This document shows, piece by piece, positions 25,175 through 33,915 of a stretch of DNA of 64,000 nt (the stretch's first letter is position 1; each line of letters begins with the position of its first letter). Source of the DNA: Scandinavium lactucae (GTDB taxonomy: Bacteria > Pseudomonadota > Gammaproteobacteria > Enterobacterales > Enterobacteriaceae). The notes under the pieces were generated by a model. It searched no databases and had not been told where the DNA came from. It saw only the letters and a program-made list of their open reading frames with translations. The stretch covers positions 744,001-808,000 of the forward strand of contig NZ_JAWXRD010000040.1 in assembly GCF_033843265.1 (NCBI RefSeq), given 5' to 3'. Made by a program: the position numbers and the translations under genes.

Positions 25175-25198
25175 CTCCCCCGCCCTGCGGGGGAGCCT
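25175..25198. terminator. Hairpin between yccJ and agp
   Basis: CTCCCCCGC, CCT loop, GCGGGGGAG between two convergent genes. The T-run is weak. Confidence 0.65.
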
Positions 25199-25202
25199 GC
25201 AT

Positions 25203-26444
25203 TTATTTTGCCGCGTTATTTAATACCGCATTGAATTTATCTACCGGACAGAAACCGTCTGCATCCACCGGGCAGCCTTTCAGTTCCAGCGTCACGCGCT
25301 GCGGCGGGGCTTGCAGGGTCAGCACATCGGCGTTACGCAGCTGTTTGCTACTCTGATAGACATAGTCAATTTTCATCAGTTCACGATTGCCGCGGGTATC
25401 GTGCCAGCGCTGGAAGACGATTTTGCCGCCAATCGGGGTGCGTTCGTACTGGTCATGCAGCTGATAGGGTTTGAAATCCAGCGCCATTAACAGCGACGCA
25501 ATGTTGGAATCGTGCCCCACCAGCAGCGTGAGTTTCGCCGCTTTGTTGGCATCGGTTACCAGCGTTTTATCAATGTATTTCACCAACGGTGCTGCCACGT
25601 TGCGCGCCACCTCCGGCGAGGTAAACAGACTGTCCTGATAGCCGTTTTTCAACTCTGACAGCACACGCCATTGCTGATCGGTTTTGATCTCCCCCCACGC
25701 CACCTGATCGAGCGGGAACCCTTCGTAGTATTGCAGCGTGAAGGCGTCCACTAGCGAGTTACCGATTTTCAGCGGCCCGGACACGCCTGGCTCTTTCTCA
25801 AACGGTGCGCTGAAGGTGTCTTTATCATCGCTCAGCGAACAGACTTTTTTCTCTTTGCAGGATGGCGAGTTCTGATAATCGACGATCTTCTCCAGCAGCT
25901 TGTAGCTGTCGTCGAGATTCATCTTCTGCCGCTCTTCTGCCATCACCTTCACCGCCTGCTGGCTGAACGCCGCCGAGGAATCGGTGATCACCGGGTTGAA
26001 GGTCGGGTCCATAGTGCCCATTTTTTCCTGATGATGAACCGGGACATCACAGCCAGGGAACGCGCCGGTGATAAAGAACTGCGCCGTCGCCACGGTACGT
26101 TGCAGACTGTTGGCGTAAGCATACACCGCATCAGACGGCGGACATTCCCCGGCGGTGACCATCCCCTGCTCGGCCAGCCATTCGCGCATGTAATGGCCCA
26201 TGTACACCTCGAGCACGCCACCTTTGGTGGTCAATTGTCCACCAGGTACATCCCACTCTGGCCATTTGTTCGGCGTGGATTGTTCCAGCACGCTACCGTT
26301 ATTGGCGAGGGGCGCACGCAGGTTGTGTCGACTCATGATCAACACCTGCTGGAGTTGATACCCCTGCGGCGCGGTTTGCGCCTGTCCGCCGAAAGAGGCC
26401 AGTAAAGACCCTATTACCATCACCGCCAGTGCGCTTTTTCTCAT
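25203..26444 (-). CDS. agp: Agp, periplasmic glucose-1-phosphatase
   Basis: A 413-residue histidine acid phosphatase with the same length as E. coli Agp. A Sec signal peptide ends near GGQAQTA. The catalytic motif is SRHNLRAP (His nucleophile), and the proton-donor HD pair is in LLVGHDSNIASL. It releases phosphate from glucose-1-phosphate and has some phytase activity in the periplasm. Paired cysteines fit a disulfide-bonded exported enzyme. Confidence 0.96.
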   Translation of the reverse strand: MRKSALAVMVIGSLLASFGGQAQTAPQGYQLQQVLIMSRHNLRAPLANNGSVLEQSTPNKWPEWDVPGGQLTTKGGVLEVYMGHYMREWLAEQGMVTAGECPPSDAVYAYANSLQRTVATAQFFITGAFPGCDVPVHHQEKMGTMDPTFNPVITDSSAAFSQQAVKVMAEERQKMNLDDSYKLLEKIVDYQNSPSCKEKKVCSLSDDKDTFSAPFEKEPGVSGPLKIGNSLVDAFTLQYYEGFPLDQVAWGEIKTDQQWRVLSELKNGYQDSLFTSPEVARNVAAPLVKYIDKTLVTDANKAAKLTLLVGHDSNIASLLMALDFKPYQLHDQYERTPIGGKIVFQRWHDTRGNRELMKIDYVYQSSKQLRNADVLTLQAPPQRVTLELKGCPVDADGFCPVDKFNAVLNNAAK

Positions 26445-26609
26445 CCCTTAGTCCTCATGCGTTAATGAATTGTCTTTAGTGTGACAGAATTATGACAACT
26501 TACCGGGAAGTGCGCCGCAAACTGGCGATTTTATCTTCGCTTGCGGGCGGCGATGCCCTCATCCGGCGGGTCCTGTGCTACATTTTCCGCAGATGAGTCA
26601 GGGATCCCC

Positions 26610-27788
26610 ATGAAAACGTTATTCAAAAAACTCAGCGCGATCAAAACGGTATTACCGCCCCACCGCTGTATTGGTCTGCTAACGCTGATTATCGGCTGCG
26701 TGTTTCTCAAACCGTTACTGCTGCACATTTACCATTTCATCCCGCAGGCGCGGGGCACCTTTACCGGCTGGAAAGATCTCATTTCGACCTTAGGTCTGCT
26801 GACATTACCGCAGGTGGGGCTCGGCATCGCCATGGTGCTGATGAGTATAGGTCTGTTTCTGCGTGCGCGGGTGGCGTGGTCATTTACCTTGATTTTGCTG
26901 GTCGCCGTAGCGCTGTTTAACTATTTGCTGCCCGGCGGCAGCCAGCATATCGGCAACTTTGCGCTGTTCGACGGTCTGTGCCTGCTGTGGTTCTGGCGCG
27001 AGTTCAGCCAGTCGAGCCTGGCGGCCGGGACACTGTTCGCGCTGATAAGCTTTGCCTCGTTGCTGACTTACGCCCTGTGCGGATCGCTGTATCTGGGGGA
27101 AGAGTTTCACCCGGTCATTGATGAGCTGTCGACCGCGCTCTATTTCTCGACGGTCAGCATGTCTACCGTCGGTTTTGGCGACATCGTGCCGGTCACCCCG
27201 TCGGCGCGCCTGTTTACCGTCTCGATCATTATTCTGGGTATTACCGTGTTCGCCACGTCAATCAGTGCGATTATCGGCCCGGTGATTGGCGGCAACCTTA
27301 AACGTATGATTAAAGGAAGAATTTCACACGCTATGCGCAAAAATCACATGATCATTATCGGCGCAACTCCGCTGGCGCTGAGCGTTTATAACGGCCTGAA
27401 AGAGCGCGGGGATACCGTGACGGTGATCGTACCGCCCGGCGTGGGCCATGATTATCCGGCGGATACCGATCTCATTACCGATGACCCATCGTCAGACAAA
27501 ACCCTACGTGACGCAGGCGCGGATAAAGCGCGGTATATTCTGGTGCTGCGCAATGACGATTCTGATAATGCCTTTATTGTGCTGGCCGCGAAAGAAGTGG
27601 TGGGATCGGAAAGCAAAATCCTGGCGCTGGTCAATTCCGATAAAAACCTGAAGAAGATTAAACGGGTTCAGCCGGATATCGTTTTCTCGCTGCAAACCCT
27701 CGCCAGCGAAATGCTGCTGCGTAAGCTCAGCGGGGAAAATATGGATACCGATAATCTGATGGAACTGCTGTTCCAGGATGGGCATTAA
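26610..27788 (+). CDS. kch: Kch-type voltage-gated potassium channel with RCK domain
   Basis: A 392-residue inner-membrane protein resembling E. coli Kch (417). It has about six transmembrane helices, a pore loop with selectivity filter STVGFGDIVPV (TVGYGD in E. coli), then a cytoplasmic RCK/TrkA-N domain from about residue 245 (HMIIIGATPLALSVYNGL). The ATG at 26610 has an AGGGA site; an earlier in-frame ATG at 26541 is less likely. E. coli kch lies elsewhere on the chromosome. Here it begins the accessory block downstream of agp. Confidence 0.88.
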   Translation: MKTLFKKLSAIKTVLPPHRCIGLLTLIIGCVFLKPLLLHIYHFIPQARGTFTGWKDLISTLGLLTLPQVGLGIAMVLMSIGLFLRARVAWSFTLILLVAVALFNYLLPGGSQHIGNFALFDGLCLLWFWREFSQSSLAAGTLFALISFASLLTYALCGSLYLGEEFHPVIDELSTALYFSTVSMSTVGFGDIVPVTPSARLFTVSIIILGITVFATSISAIIGPVIGGNLKRMIKGRISHAMRKNHMIIIGATPLALSVYNGLKERGDTVTVIVPPGVGHDYPADTDLITDDPSSDKTLRDAGADKARYILVLRNDDSDNAFIVLAAKEVVGSESKILALVNSDKNLKKIKRVQPDIVFSLQTLASEMLLRKLSGENMDTDNLMELLFQDGH

Positions 27789-27794
27789 ATAAAA

Positions 27795-27864
27795 CACCCG
27801 GCGGCATTGCGCTTGCACGAGCCTACTGATGGGGTAGGCCAGGCAAGTACAATGCCGCCGGGCA
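27795..27864. repeat. Inverted pair of REP elements (BIME)
   Basis: CCCGGCGGCATTG at the left and CAATGCCGCCGGG at the right, each joined to a GAGCCTAC or GTAGGCC head in the middle. It is a classical two-REP palindrome between convergent kch and the repeat protein gene, and may act as a terminator. Confidence 0.8.
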
Positions 27865-27878
27865 GTTTAGACGGTTAA

Positions 27879-28259
27879 TTATTCAGTCACGCTTTTCTTC
27901 ACGTCTTCCGCACCGGCTTTGGTTTTATCCCAGGCTTTGGCGCTGCCTTCTTTGGTCGCGTTCCAGGCTTTTTCAGAGCCCTGCTTGGTTTTATCCCATG
28001 CCTTCTCGCTACCCTCTTTGGTGCGGTTCCACGCTTTCTGGCTATCCTGCTTCATGTTGTCGGTCGCCGAACCGTCGCTATGTGCTTTATTCACCTGCTC
28101 CTGGGTGCGGTGCTCGGTCTGATGCAGTTTCTCTTTTGCTGTATCGGCCCCCTGATGGGCGGCCTGAACGGTGTCGTCTGTAGCATGCTGAATTTCACCC
28201 TGTGCCAGCGCGCCAGTGGTGATAAACATAAGGGACAGTGCAATTGCAGTCTTTTTCAT
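27879..28259 (-). CDS. Secreted LEA-like 11-residue-repeat protein
   Basis: A 126-residue protein with a signal peptide (cleavage near GALAQG). Most of the mature chain is hydrophilic, helical and Ala/Lys/Glu-rich. Residues 72-115 form four perfect-length 11-residue repeats with pattern S-x-K-A-W-x-x-T-K-x-G, close to the LEA group 3 (LEA_4) repeat but with Trp at a fixed place. A role in desiccation or osmotic protection in the periplasm is inferred. No Shine-Dalgarno oddity; the promoter overlaps the region upstream of the sensor kinase gene. Confidence 0.7.
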   Translation of the reverse strand: MKKTAIALSLMFITTGALAQGEIQHATDDTVQAAHQGADTAKEKLHQTEHRTQEQVNKAHSDGSATDNMKQDSQKAWNRTKEGSEKAWDKTKQGSEKAWNATKEGSAKAWDKTKAGAEDVKKSVTE

Positions 28260-28440
28260 TATCTGTATTCCTTTTTATCAAAGTCCGGAATCTACTTTAT
28301 TTTTCAGCAAGCGAAGCGGCAAGACGATTATTCCTGGATTGGTGACGGAGGTTTTACTTTGTCCATCCCACTCTGCGTTGAGAATGGGTTCGCGTGTTAG
28401 GCTCATTCGACGTGACTTTCGTGGGCCAGCAGCAGGTTAT

Positions 28441-30093
28441 ATGCAACGTAGATTACCGTTTCAGGTGAAGCTATTTCTTTCTCTGGTGGGCTTTTCCTGC
28501 CTGCTGTTAGCCCTGCTGGGGGGTATTTTGTACCATGTCATTGACCGCCAGCTTCATCGTGACCTCGGCCAGCGCGCCCGCGTTCAGGCCAGTGAAATCG
28601 CCCTGATGCCCGGTCTCGCCGACAGCGTGGCCCGCCGTGACGTACCAGCGATCGCCCGTTTAATTCAGCCGCTGCGCACGCAAAGTGATGCCAGCTATAT
28701 CGTCATTGGCGACGTGCATGAGAATCATCTCTATCATTCGGAATCTCCGGAACGCCTGCATCTGCCGATGATCGGCGGGGATAACGCTGAAGTCTTACAG
28801 GGCAAAACCATTATCTCGATGCGTAAAGGCGGAATTGGGGTTTCCTTGCGCAGCAAGGCCCCAATATTCAACCCTCAACATCAGGTCATTGGCATTGTTT
28901 CGGTCGGGTATCTCACCTCGTATATCGCCAATATTAACGCGGGTCTGCTGTGGCAGGCGGGTTTATATGGTCTGCTGCTGTTGCTGCTGCTGTTTATTTT
29001 TTCATGGATATTCACCCGCAACGTTAAAAAGCAGATGTTCTGGCTGGAACCCAAAGATATTGCCCAGTTGGTACGGCAACAAAAGGCGCTGCTGGAAGCG
29101 ATGTACGAAGGGATATTTGCGGTTAACGATGAGAAGCAGCTGATTCTGATTAATCGCGCCGCCCGTGAACTCCTGGATATTCGCCAGCCTGAGAAAGAGC
29201 TGATTGGCCAACCGCTGGAAAAAATAGTGCAAACGCCACCGACCTTTTTTGCACAAAGCGATATGCCGGAAAACAGCAGCGTTCACGATCAAATCACGGT
29301 GTTAAATCAGCGGCAGATGATCGTCAACCGGGTGCCTATCGAGCTGGAACCCGGCGCAGGCAGCGGGTGGGTGTTCAGCTTTCGCGACAAAAATGACATC
29401 AACACCTTAAGCAGCCAGCTCAGCCAGGTTAAGCGCTATGCCGATAATCTGCGCATGATGCGCCATGAACAGCTGAACTGGACCGCTACCCTGGCGGGAC
29501 TGCTGCAAATGCAGCGGTATGATGAGGCAATGCGCTATATACAGGCTCAATCGGAAGGCGCACAGGCGGTGCTGGATTTTGTTTCTGCCCGATTCACTTC
29601 CCCGACGCTGTGTGGCCTGCTGTTAGGGAAATTCGTCAGCGCCCGGGAAAAAGGGGTTGAGCTGGCGTTCGATCCGGCGTGTCAGCTGAAGCGGATCCCG
29701 TCCACCATCAGCGAAACTGCACTGATGTCGGTGATCGGCAATTTACTGGATAACGCGGTGGATGCCACCCTGAAAGCGCATAACACGCACGCCCCGGTCG
29801 AGCTCTATATTTCAGACCGAAACCAGGAGCTGCTGATTGAAGTCGCCGATCGGGGCGTCGGCATTGAGGATGCGCTTAAACCGCACATCTTTGAGCAAGG
29901 CGTTTCCAGTAAACCGTCAAAGCTGCATGAAATGGCCGGGTCGGATCATGGCATCGGCCTGTATCTGGTCGCGGGCTATGTCGACCAGGCCAACGGCACG
30001 ATCGAAGTCACGGACAACACCCCGCAGGGCACTATATTTTCGGTGTTTATTCCCTTCCCTGCCCCAATATCAACAGGACCTTCCGATGAGTAA
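28441..30093 (+). CDS. CitA/DcuS-family sensor histidine kinase
   Basis: About 550 residues from the ATG at 28441 (MQRRLPFQVKLF, AGCAGG site). The open frame extends further upstream without an obvious start. Order: helix 1 (10-32), periplasmic Cache/PDC sensor (about 35-175), helix 2 (about 178-198), cytoplasmic PAS (about 215-310), dimerisation helix with RHEQLNWTATLAGLLQ, and ATPase domain (N box NLLDNAVDA, G1 DRGVGI, G2 DHGIGLYLV). Relatives sense citrate or C4-dicarboxylates. It overlaps the response regulator gene by 8 bases, and an ABC importer follows, so it likely senses that importer's substrate. Confidence 0.9.
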   Translation: MQRRLPFQVKLFLSLVGFSCLLLALLGGILYHVIDRQLHRDLGQRARVQASEIALMPGLADSVARRDVPAIARLIQPLRTQSDASYIVIGDVHENHLYHSESPERLHLPMIGGDNAEVLQGKTIISMRKGGIGVSLRSKAPIFNPQHQVIGIVSVGYLTSYIANINAGLLWQAGLYGLLLLLLLFIFSWIFTRNVKKQMFWLEPKDIAQLVRQQKALLEAMYEGIFAVNDEKQLILINRAARELLDIRQPEKELIGQPLEKIVQTPPTFFAQSDMPENSSVHDQITVLNQRQMIVNRVPIELEPGAGSGWVFSFRDKNDINTLSSQLSQVKRYADNLRMMRHEQLNWTATLAGLLQMQRYDEAMRYIQAQSEGAQAVLDFVSARFTSPTLCGLLLGKFVSAREKGVELAFDPACQLKRIPSTISETALMSVIGNLLDNAVDATLKAHNTHAPVELYISDRNQELLIEVADRGVGIEDALKPHIFEQGVSSKPSKLHEMAGSDHGIGLYLVAGYVDQANGTIEVTDNTPQGTIFSVFIPFPAPISTGPSDE

Positions 30094-30784
30094 AAGCATC
30101 GCGTTCGATGTTGTTATTGTCGAGGATGAACCTTACCTCGCCGGTCTGCATCGTGATTTTATTGAGCAAAATTTTGCGCTGCGGGTGGTAGGTATCGCGG
30201 CGACGCTGGAAGAGGCAAGGGTCCTGCTGGTACGGCATCAGCCCCGGCTGTTGCTGCTCGACAACTATTTGCCGGATGGTCAGGGCGTGGAGCTCATCGA
30301 CAGTGAACTACTGAAAAGCATCGACTGCTCGGTGATTTTCATCACCGCCGCCAGCGACATGCAAACCTGTAGCCACGCCATGCGCAGCGGCGCGTTTGAC
30401 TACATCATTAAGCCGGTGTCGTTTCACCGCCTGCGCAGTTCGCTCGAGCGGTTTATGCAGTTGGTCGATACCCTGCAACACGTCAAAGTGGTCGATCAGA
30501 CCGCGCTGGACCGGCTGTTTAACCTCCCGGCGATCGCCGCACCGTCGGCCCCGTCTACCAAAGGCATTGAGCCGAATACCCTTGAGCGGGTGCAGCGAAT
30601 TTTCACCGCGAAACCGGATGTCACCTGGTCCGTCGAGCAGGTGGTGGACGAAGTGGGGATCAGTAAGACCACCTGTCGACGTTATCTGGAGTACTGCGTG
30701 GAAATGGGCGTTATCGTGGTGGAGATGCAGTACGGCAATATCGGCCATCCGCGTCGACTGTACCGCAAAAAAAACGGAGGATAA
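30086..30784 (+). CDS. CitB/DcuR-family response regulator
   Basis: A 232-residue regulator starting MSKSIAFDVVIVEDEP within the end of the kinase gene. The receiver domain (about 5-125) has the acidic pair ED, the phosphorylated Asp in LLLLDNYLPDG, the TAA switch Thr and KPV Lys. The C-terminal winged-helix domain reads VEQVVDEVGISKTTCRRYLEY. It pairs with the upstream kinase and probably switches on the ABC importer starting at 30961. Confidence 0.92.
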   Translation: MSKSIAFDVVIVEDEPYLAGLHRDFIEQNFALRVVGIAATLEEARVLLVRHQPRLLLLDNYLPDGQGVELIDSELLKSIDCSVIFITAASDMQTCSHAMRSGAFDYIIKPVSFHRLRSSLERFMQLVDTLQHVKVVDQTALDRLFNLPAIAAPSAPSTKGIEPNTLERVQRIFTAKPDVTWSVEQVVDEVGISKTTCRRYLEYCVEMGVIVVEMQYGNIGHPRRLYRKKNGG

Positions 30785-30960
30785 TCGGTGCGTTTTCAGC
30801 TCGGCGGCTGCCCCCTCGCCGTGGTGTTAATGGTGTTAATTGCCTAAAAAAAGCCCCGAATCACAATTCAGGAAGATAAAAAAATCCCCCCATTGCCTGA
30901 AAGAGAGCTTGCGTTATGTTGGCCTTGAGTTTCATAAATGTAACTATAAGGTTAAATATA

Positions 30961-32049
30961 ATGTCGAACACTTCACGCTTCTCTCTAATGACTGCCGCTG
31001 TGCTGATGTCTGCCTCTGCTATGTCGGCGTTACCTCAAGGTTATCCGGCGGATTACCAAAAGATTGTTGATGCTGCGACCAAAGAGGGGAAAGTGGTTGT
31101 CTATTCCACCACCGATACCAAAGCCGCAGGCCCGCTGATTCAGGGGTTCGAAGCCACCTACCCCGGCATCAAAGTGGAATATAACGACATGAACAGCACC
31201 GAGCTGTACAACCGTTATATCAGCGAACAGGCGGCGGGCGGCACCAGCGGCGACGTGATCTGGAGTTCGTCGATGGACACCGCGCTGAAACTGGCGGTCG
31301 ACTATGCGCAGGAATACAAATCCCCTGAGCAGGGTCAGCTCCCGAAATGGGCGATGTGGAAAGACAAAGCCTACGGCACCACCTACGAACCGGTGGTATT
31401 TATCTATAACAAACGCGAGATCCCGGCGGGTGAAGTGCCTGACTCCCACGCTGCGCTGGCGAAGTTGATTGCCAGCCAGACCGACAAGTTCAGTAAGAAA
31501 GTCACCACCTACGATATCGAGAAATCGGGCCTCGGCTTTATGCTCTCGGTTCAGGACGCCAAAGCCGATCCGAACTATTTCCACACGCTGGCTGACATCG
31601 CCAAAGGCGGGTTAGCCGTGCAGTCGTCCACCGGCACCATGATGGAACGCGTCTCCTCCGGCGAAAACCTGATTGGCTTTAACATCCTCGGTTCCTATGC
31701 CGAAGCCCGCGCCAAAACCGACCCTTCACTCGGCATCTCTTATCCGAAGGATTACACCCTGGTGCTGTCCCGCGTGTCGTTCATCAGCCAACAGGCGCAA
31801 AACAGCAATGCGGCAAAGCTGTGGCTGGACTATGTGTTGTCTGAAAAGGGCCAAAGTATTCTGGCTAATCAGGCAGACATCCCGTCTATTCGTCACGACA
31901 TCGACGGCAAGAACGACATTGATGGCATGACCAAAATGTTAGGCAAAGCGCTGAAACCTATTCCGGTTGACGACAGCCTGCTGGAGTACCTGCAACCGAA
32001 AAAACGTCTGGAATATATCAAACAGTGGCGCACCGCTGCGGCGAAGTAG
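30961..32049 (+). CDS. Periplasmic binding protein, AfuA-like
   Basis: A 362-residue extracytoplasmic binding protein of the ferric/AfuA superfamily with a Sec signal peptide ending near SAMSALPQG. The start MSNTSRFS at 30961 follows GGTTAAAT. Unlike true ferric-binding proteins it lacks the paired Tyr iron ligands in the C-terminal lobe, where it reads NILGSYAEARAKT. Actinobacillus and Citrobacter AfuA proteins bind hexose phosphates rather than iron, and this one may do likewise. It is the first gene of a binding protein-permease-ATPase operon behind a two-component system. Confidence 0.82.
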   Translation: MSNTSRFSLMTAAVLMSASAMSALPQGYPADYQKIVDAATKEGKVVVYSTTDTKAAGPLIQGFEATYPGIKVEYNDMNSTELYNRYISEQAAGGTSGDVIWSSSMDTALKLAVDYAQEYKSPEQGQLPKWAMWKDKAYGTTYEPVVFIYNKREIPAGEVPDSHAALAKLIASQTDKFSKKVTTYDIEKSGLGFMLSVQDAKADPNYFHTLADIAKGGLAVQSSTGTMMERVSSGENLIGFNILGSYAEARAKTDPSLGISYPKDYTLVLSRVSFISQQAQNSNAAKLWLDYVLSEKGQSILANQADIPSIRHDIDGKNDIDGMTKMLGKALKPIPVDDSLLEYLQPKKRLEYIKQWRTAAAK

Positions 32050-32060
32050 CACCCAAGTGG

Positions 32061-32129
32061 TGGATGGCGCGTTGCTTATCCCCCCTTCAACAGCCCGTCG
32101 TAGGTCGGATAAGCGCAGCGCCATCCGAC
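32061..32129. repeat. Inverted REP pair inside the ABC operon
   Basis: GGATGGCGCGTTGCTTATCC and GTAGGTCGGATAAGCGCAGC-GCCATCC form an inverted pair between the binding-protein and permease genes. Such intercistronic repeats stabilise upstream mRNA, so more binding protein than permease is expected. Confidence 0.8.
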
Positions 32130-32145
32130 ATTTAAAGGAAGTCGT

Positions 32146-33915
32146 ATGCGTGCATTACTCAGAAAGTGGCAAAGCCTGCCGCGCGGCGTGGTGGTGTTGC
32201 TCACCGCGCTGGTTATCTACGTGCCACTGTCGTTTATCGTGGTGCAAAGTTTTCTCTCCGCGCCATTCTTTTCGCCGTCAAAAGAGTGGAGCCTGGAGTC
32301 GTTTGGTTTCATCTTTACCGATCCGGATTTCTATAAAGCGCTGAAAAGTGGCTTTATTCTCGCCTTCGGGCTGGTGATTATCGCCATCCCGCTGGGCGGC
32401 ATTCTGGCATTCCTGATGGTGCGGACCGATTTGCCCGGTAGACGACTGATTGAGCCACTGATCCTGGTGCCGATTTTCGTCTCGCCGATGGTGCTCGGCT
32501 TTGGCTATGTGGTGGCCGCCGGTCCGGTCGGGTTCTTCTCGCTATGGGCGCAGTCGCTCCTCGGCTTCGTGCCGTGGAACATCTACGACATGTCGAGCAT
32601 TGTGGTGATTGCGGGCCTGACGCATGTGCCACACGCCTATCTGTATATCTCTTCCGCGCTGCGCAGCGTGGGCTCGGACGTTGAGGAAGCTGCGCGTATC
32701 GCAGGTGCGTCGCCATTACAGGTGATGACCGCGGTCAGCCTGCCGATGGTGCGCCCGTCGATCCTGTATGCGTCGGTGCTGCTGTTCTTCCTCGGGCTGG
32801 AAGTGTTTGGCCTGATGCTGGTGCTCGGCGATCCGGAAGGCAACATGGTGCTGGCCACCTATCTGTATCAGCTGACCAATAAACTCGGCACGCCGTCCTA
32901 TCACTTAATGGCCGCCGTGGCAGTGGTGCTAATTTGTATCACCATCCCGCTGGTGATGTTGCAGCGTCGCCTGATGCGCACCGCCAACCGCTTCGTGACC
33001 GTCAAAGGCAAGGCGTCCCAGGCTCGTGCTTTGCCGCTGGGGAGATGGCGCTGGGTGGCAGGTGCAGTGGTGGCCTTCTGGCTGACGGTGACCATCGGCG
33101 TACCGCTGATGGGCGTAGTCCTGCGGGCATTTATCTCCAACTGGGGCGTTGGGGTGTCGATTTGGGATGAGCTCTCGCTGAACACCTTCCGCACAATCTG
33201 GGCACAGCCGAACCTGCTGCGGGCGATCGTCAACTCGATGGCGATTGGCGTTTTCGGCGGCGCGCTGGCGGTGGGCTGTTATCTGTTTATCGGCATCGCC
33301 ATGCACCGCAAACCGGACAACGTGACGCGTTTTCTCGATTACAGCGTGCTGGTGCCGCGCGCGGTGCCGGGGCTGCTGGCCGGTCTGGCCTTCCTGTGGG
33401 TGTTCCTGTTCCTGCCGATGTGGCTCGATAACGCGCTCAAATCCGGCTGGCTCTCCGGGATGCCGTGGTCGCAGTGGCTGCGTGACAACCTGATTGTCTG
33501 GCTGCGGTCGTTGCGCAGCACCATTTTCAGCGTCTGGCTGGCGTACACCGTGGTGTGGATGGCCTACGGCCTGCGGTTGATCTCCTCCACGCTGTTACAG
33601 GTCGGGCCAGAACTGGAAGAGGCGGCGCGCAGCACCGGGGCCACCCGGGGTCAAATCACCCGCCACGTCACCATTCCGCTGTCACGCTACGGTCTGATCG
33701 GCTCATGGCTACTGATGTTCCTGATCTTCGAGCGCGAATATTCAACCGGGGTGTACCTGCTTTCACCGGGCACTGAAACCATCGGCTCGATGCTGGTTTC
33801 GCTGTGGGCTGCGGGTGCCATCGATATCGTGGCCGCCCTTTCGTTTATCAATATCCTGCTGGTGGTGGTAGGTCTGGGCATTGCCCTGCGCTTTGGAGTC
33901 AAATTACATGATTGA
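32146..33915 (+). CDS. ABC transporter permease, fused two-domain (AfuB-like)
   Basis: A 589-residue inner-membrane protein with two BPD permease domains in one chain (about 1-270 and 300-589) and about 12 helices. Both coupling EAA loops are visible: EEAARIAGASPLQ and EEAARSTGATRGQI. An AAGGAAG site precedes the ATG. Its end overlaps the ATPase gene by 8 bases. It forms the channel of the importer encoded at 30961-34978. Confidence 0.9.
   Translation: MRALLRKWQSLPRGVVVLLTALVIYVPLSFIVVQSFLSAPFFSPSKEWSLESFGFIFTDPDFYKALKSGFILAFGLVIIAIPLGGILAFLMVRTDLPGRRLIEPLILVPIFVSPMVLGFGYVVAAGPVGFFSLWAQSLLGFVPWNIYDMSSIVVIAGLTHVPHAYLYISSALRSVGSDVEEAARIAGASPLQVMTAVSLPMVRPSILYASVLLFFLGLEVFGLMLVLGDPEGNMVLATYLYQLTNKLGTPSYHLMAAVAVVLICITIPLVMLQRRLMRTANRFVTVKGKASQARALPLGRWRWVAGAVVAFWLTVTIGVPLMGVVLRAFISNWGVGVSIWDELSLNTFRTIWAQPNLLRAIVNSMAIGVFGGALAVGCYLFIGIAMHRKPDNVTRFLDYSVLVPRAVPGLLAGLAFLWVFLFLPMWLDNALKSGWLSGMPWSQWLRDNLIVWLRSLRSTIFSVWLAYTVVWMAYGLRLISSTLLQVGPELEEAARSTGATRGQITRHVTIPLSRYGLIGSWLLMFLIFEREYSTGVYLLSPGTETIGSMLVSLWAAGAIDIVAALSFINILLVVVGLGIALRFGVKLHD

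Noticed and set aside
26515..26580. Further REP element upstream of kch
   Set aside because: GATGCCCTCATCCGGCGGGTC resembles half a REP but no matching arm is present, so it is not listed as a feature.
28216..28440. N-terminal extension of the sensor kinase to 28216
   Set aside because: The extension overlaps the promoter and start of the divergent repeat-protein gene, and the ATG at 28441 starts directly before the first membrane helix, as in CitA/DcuS relatives.
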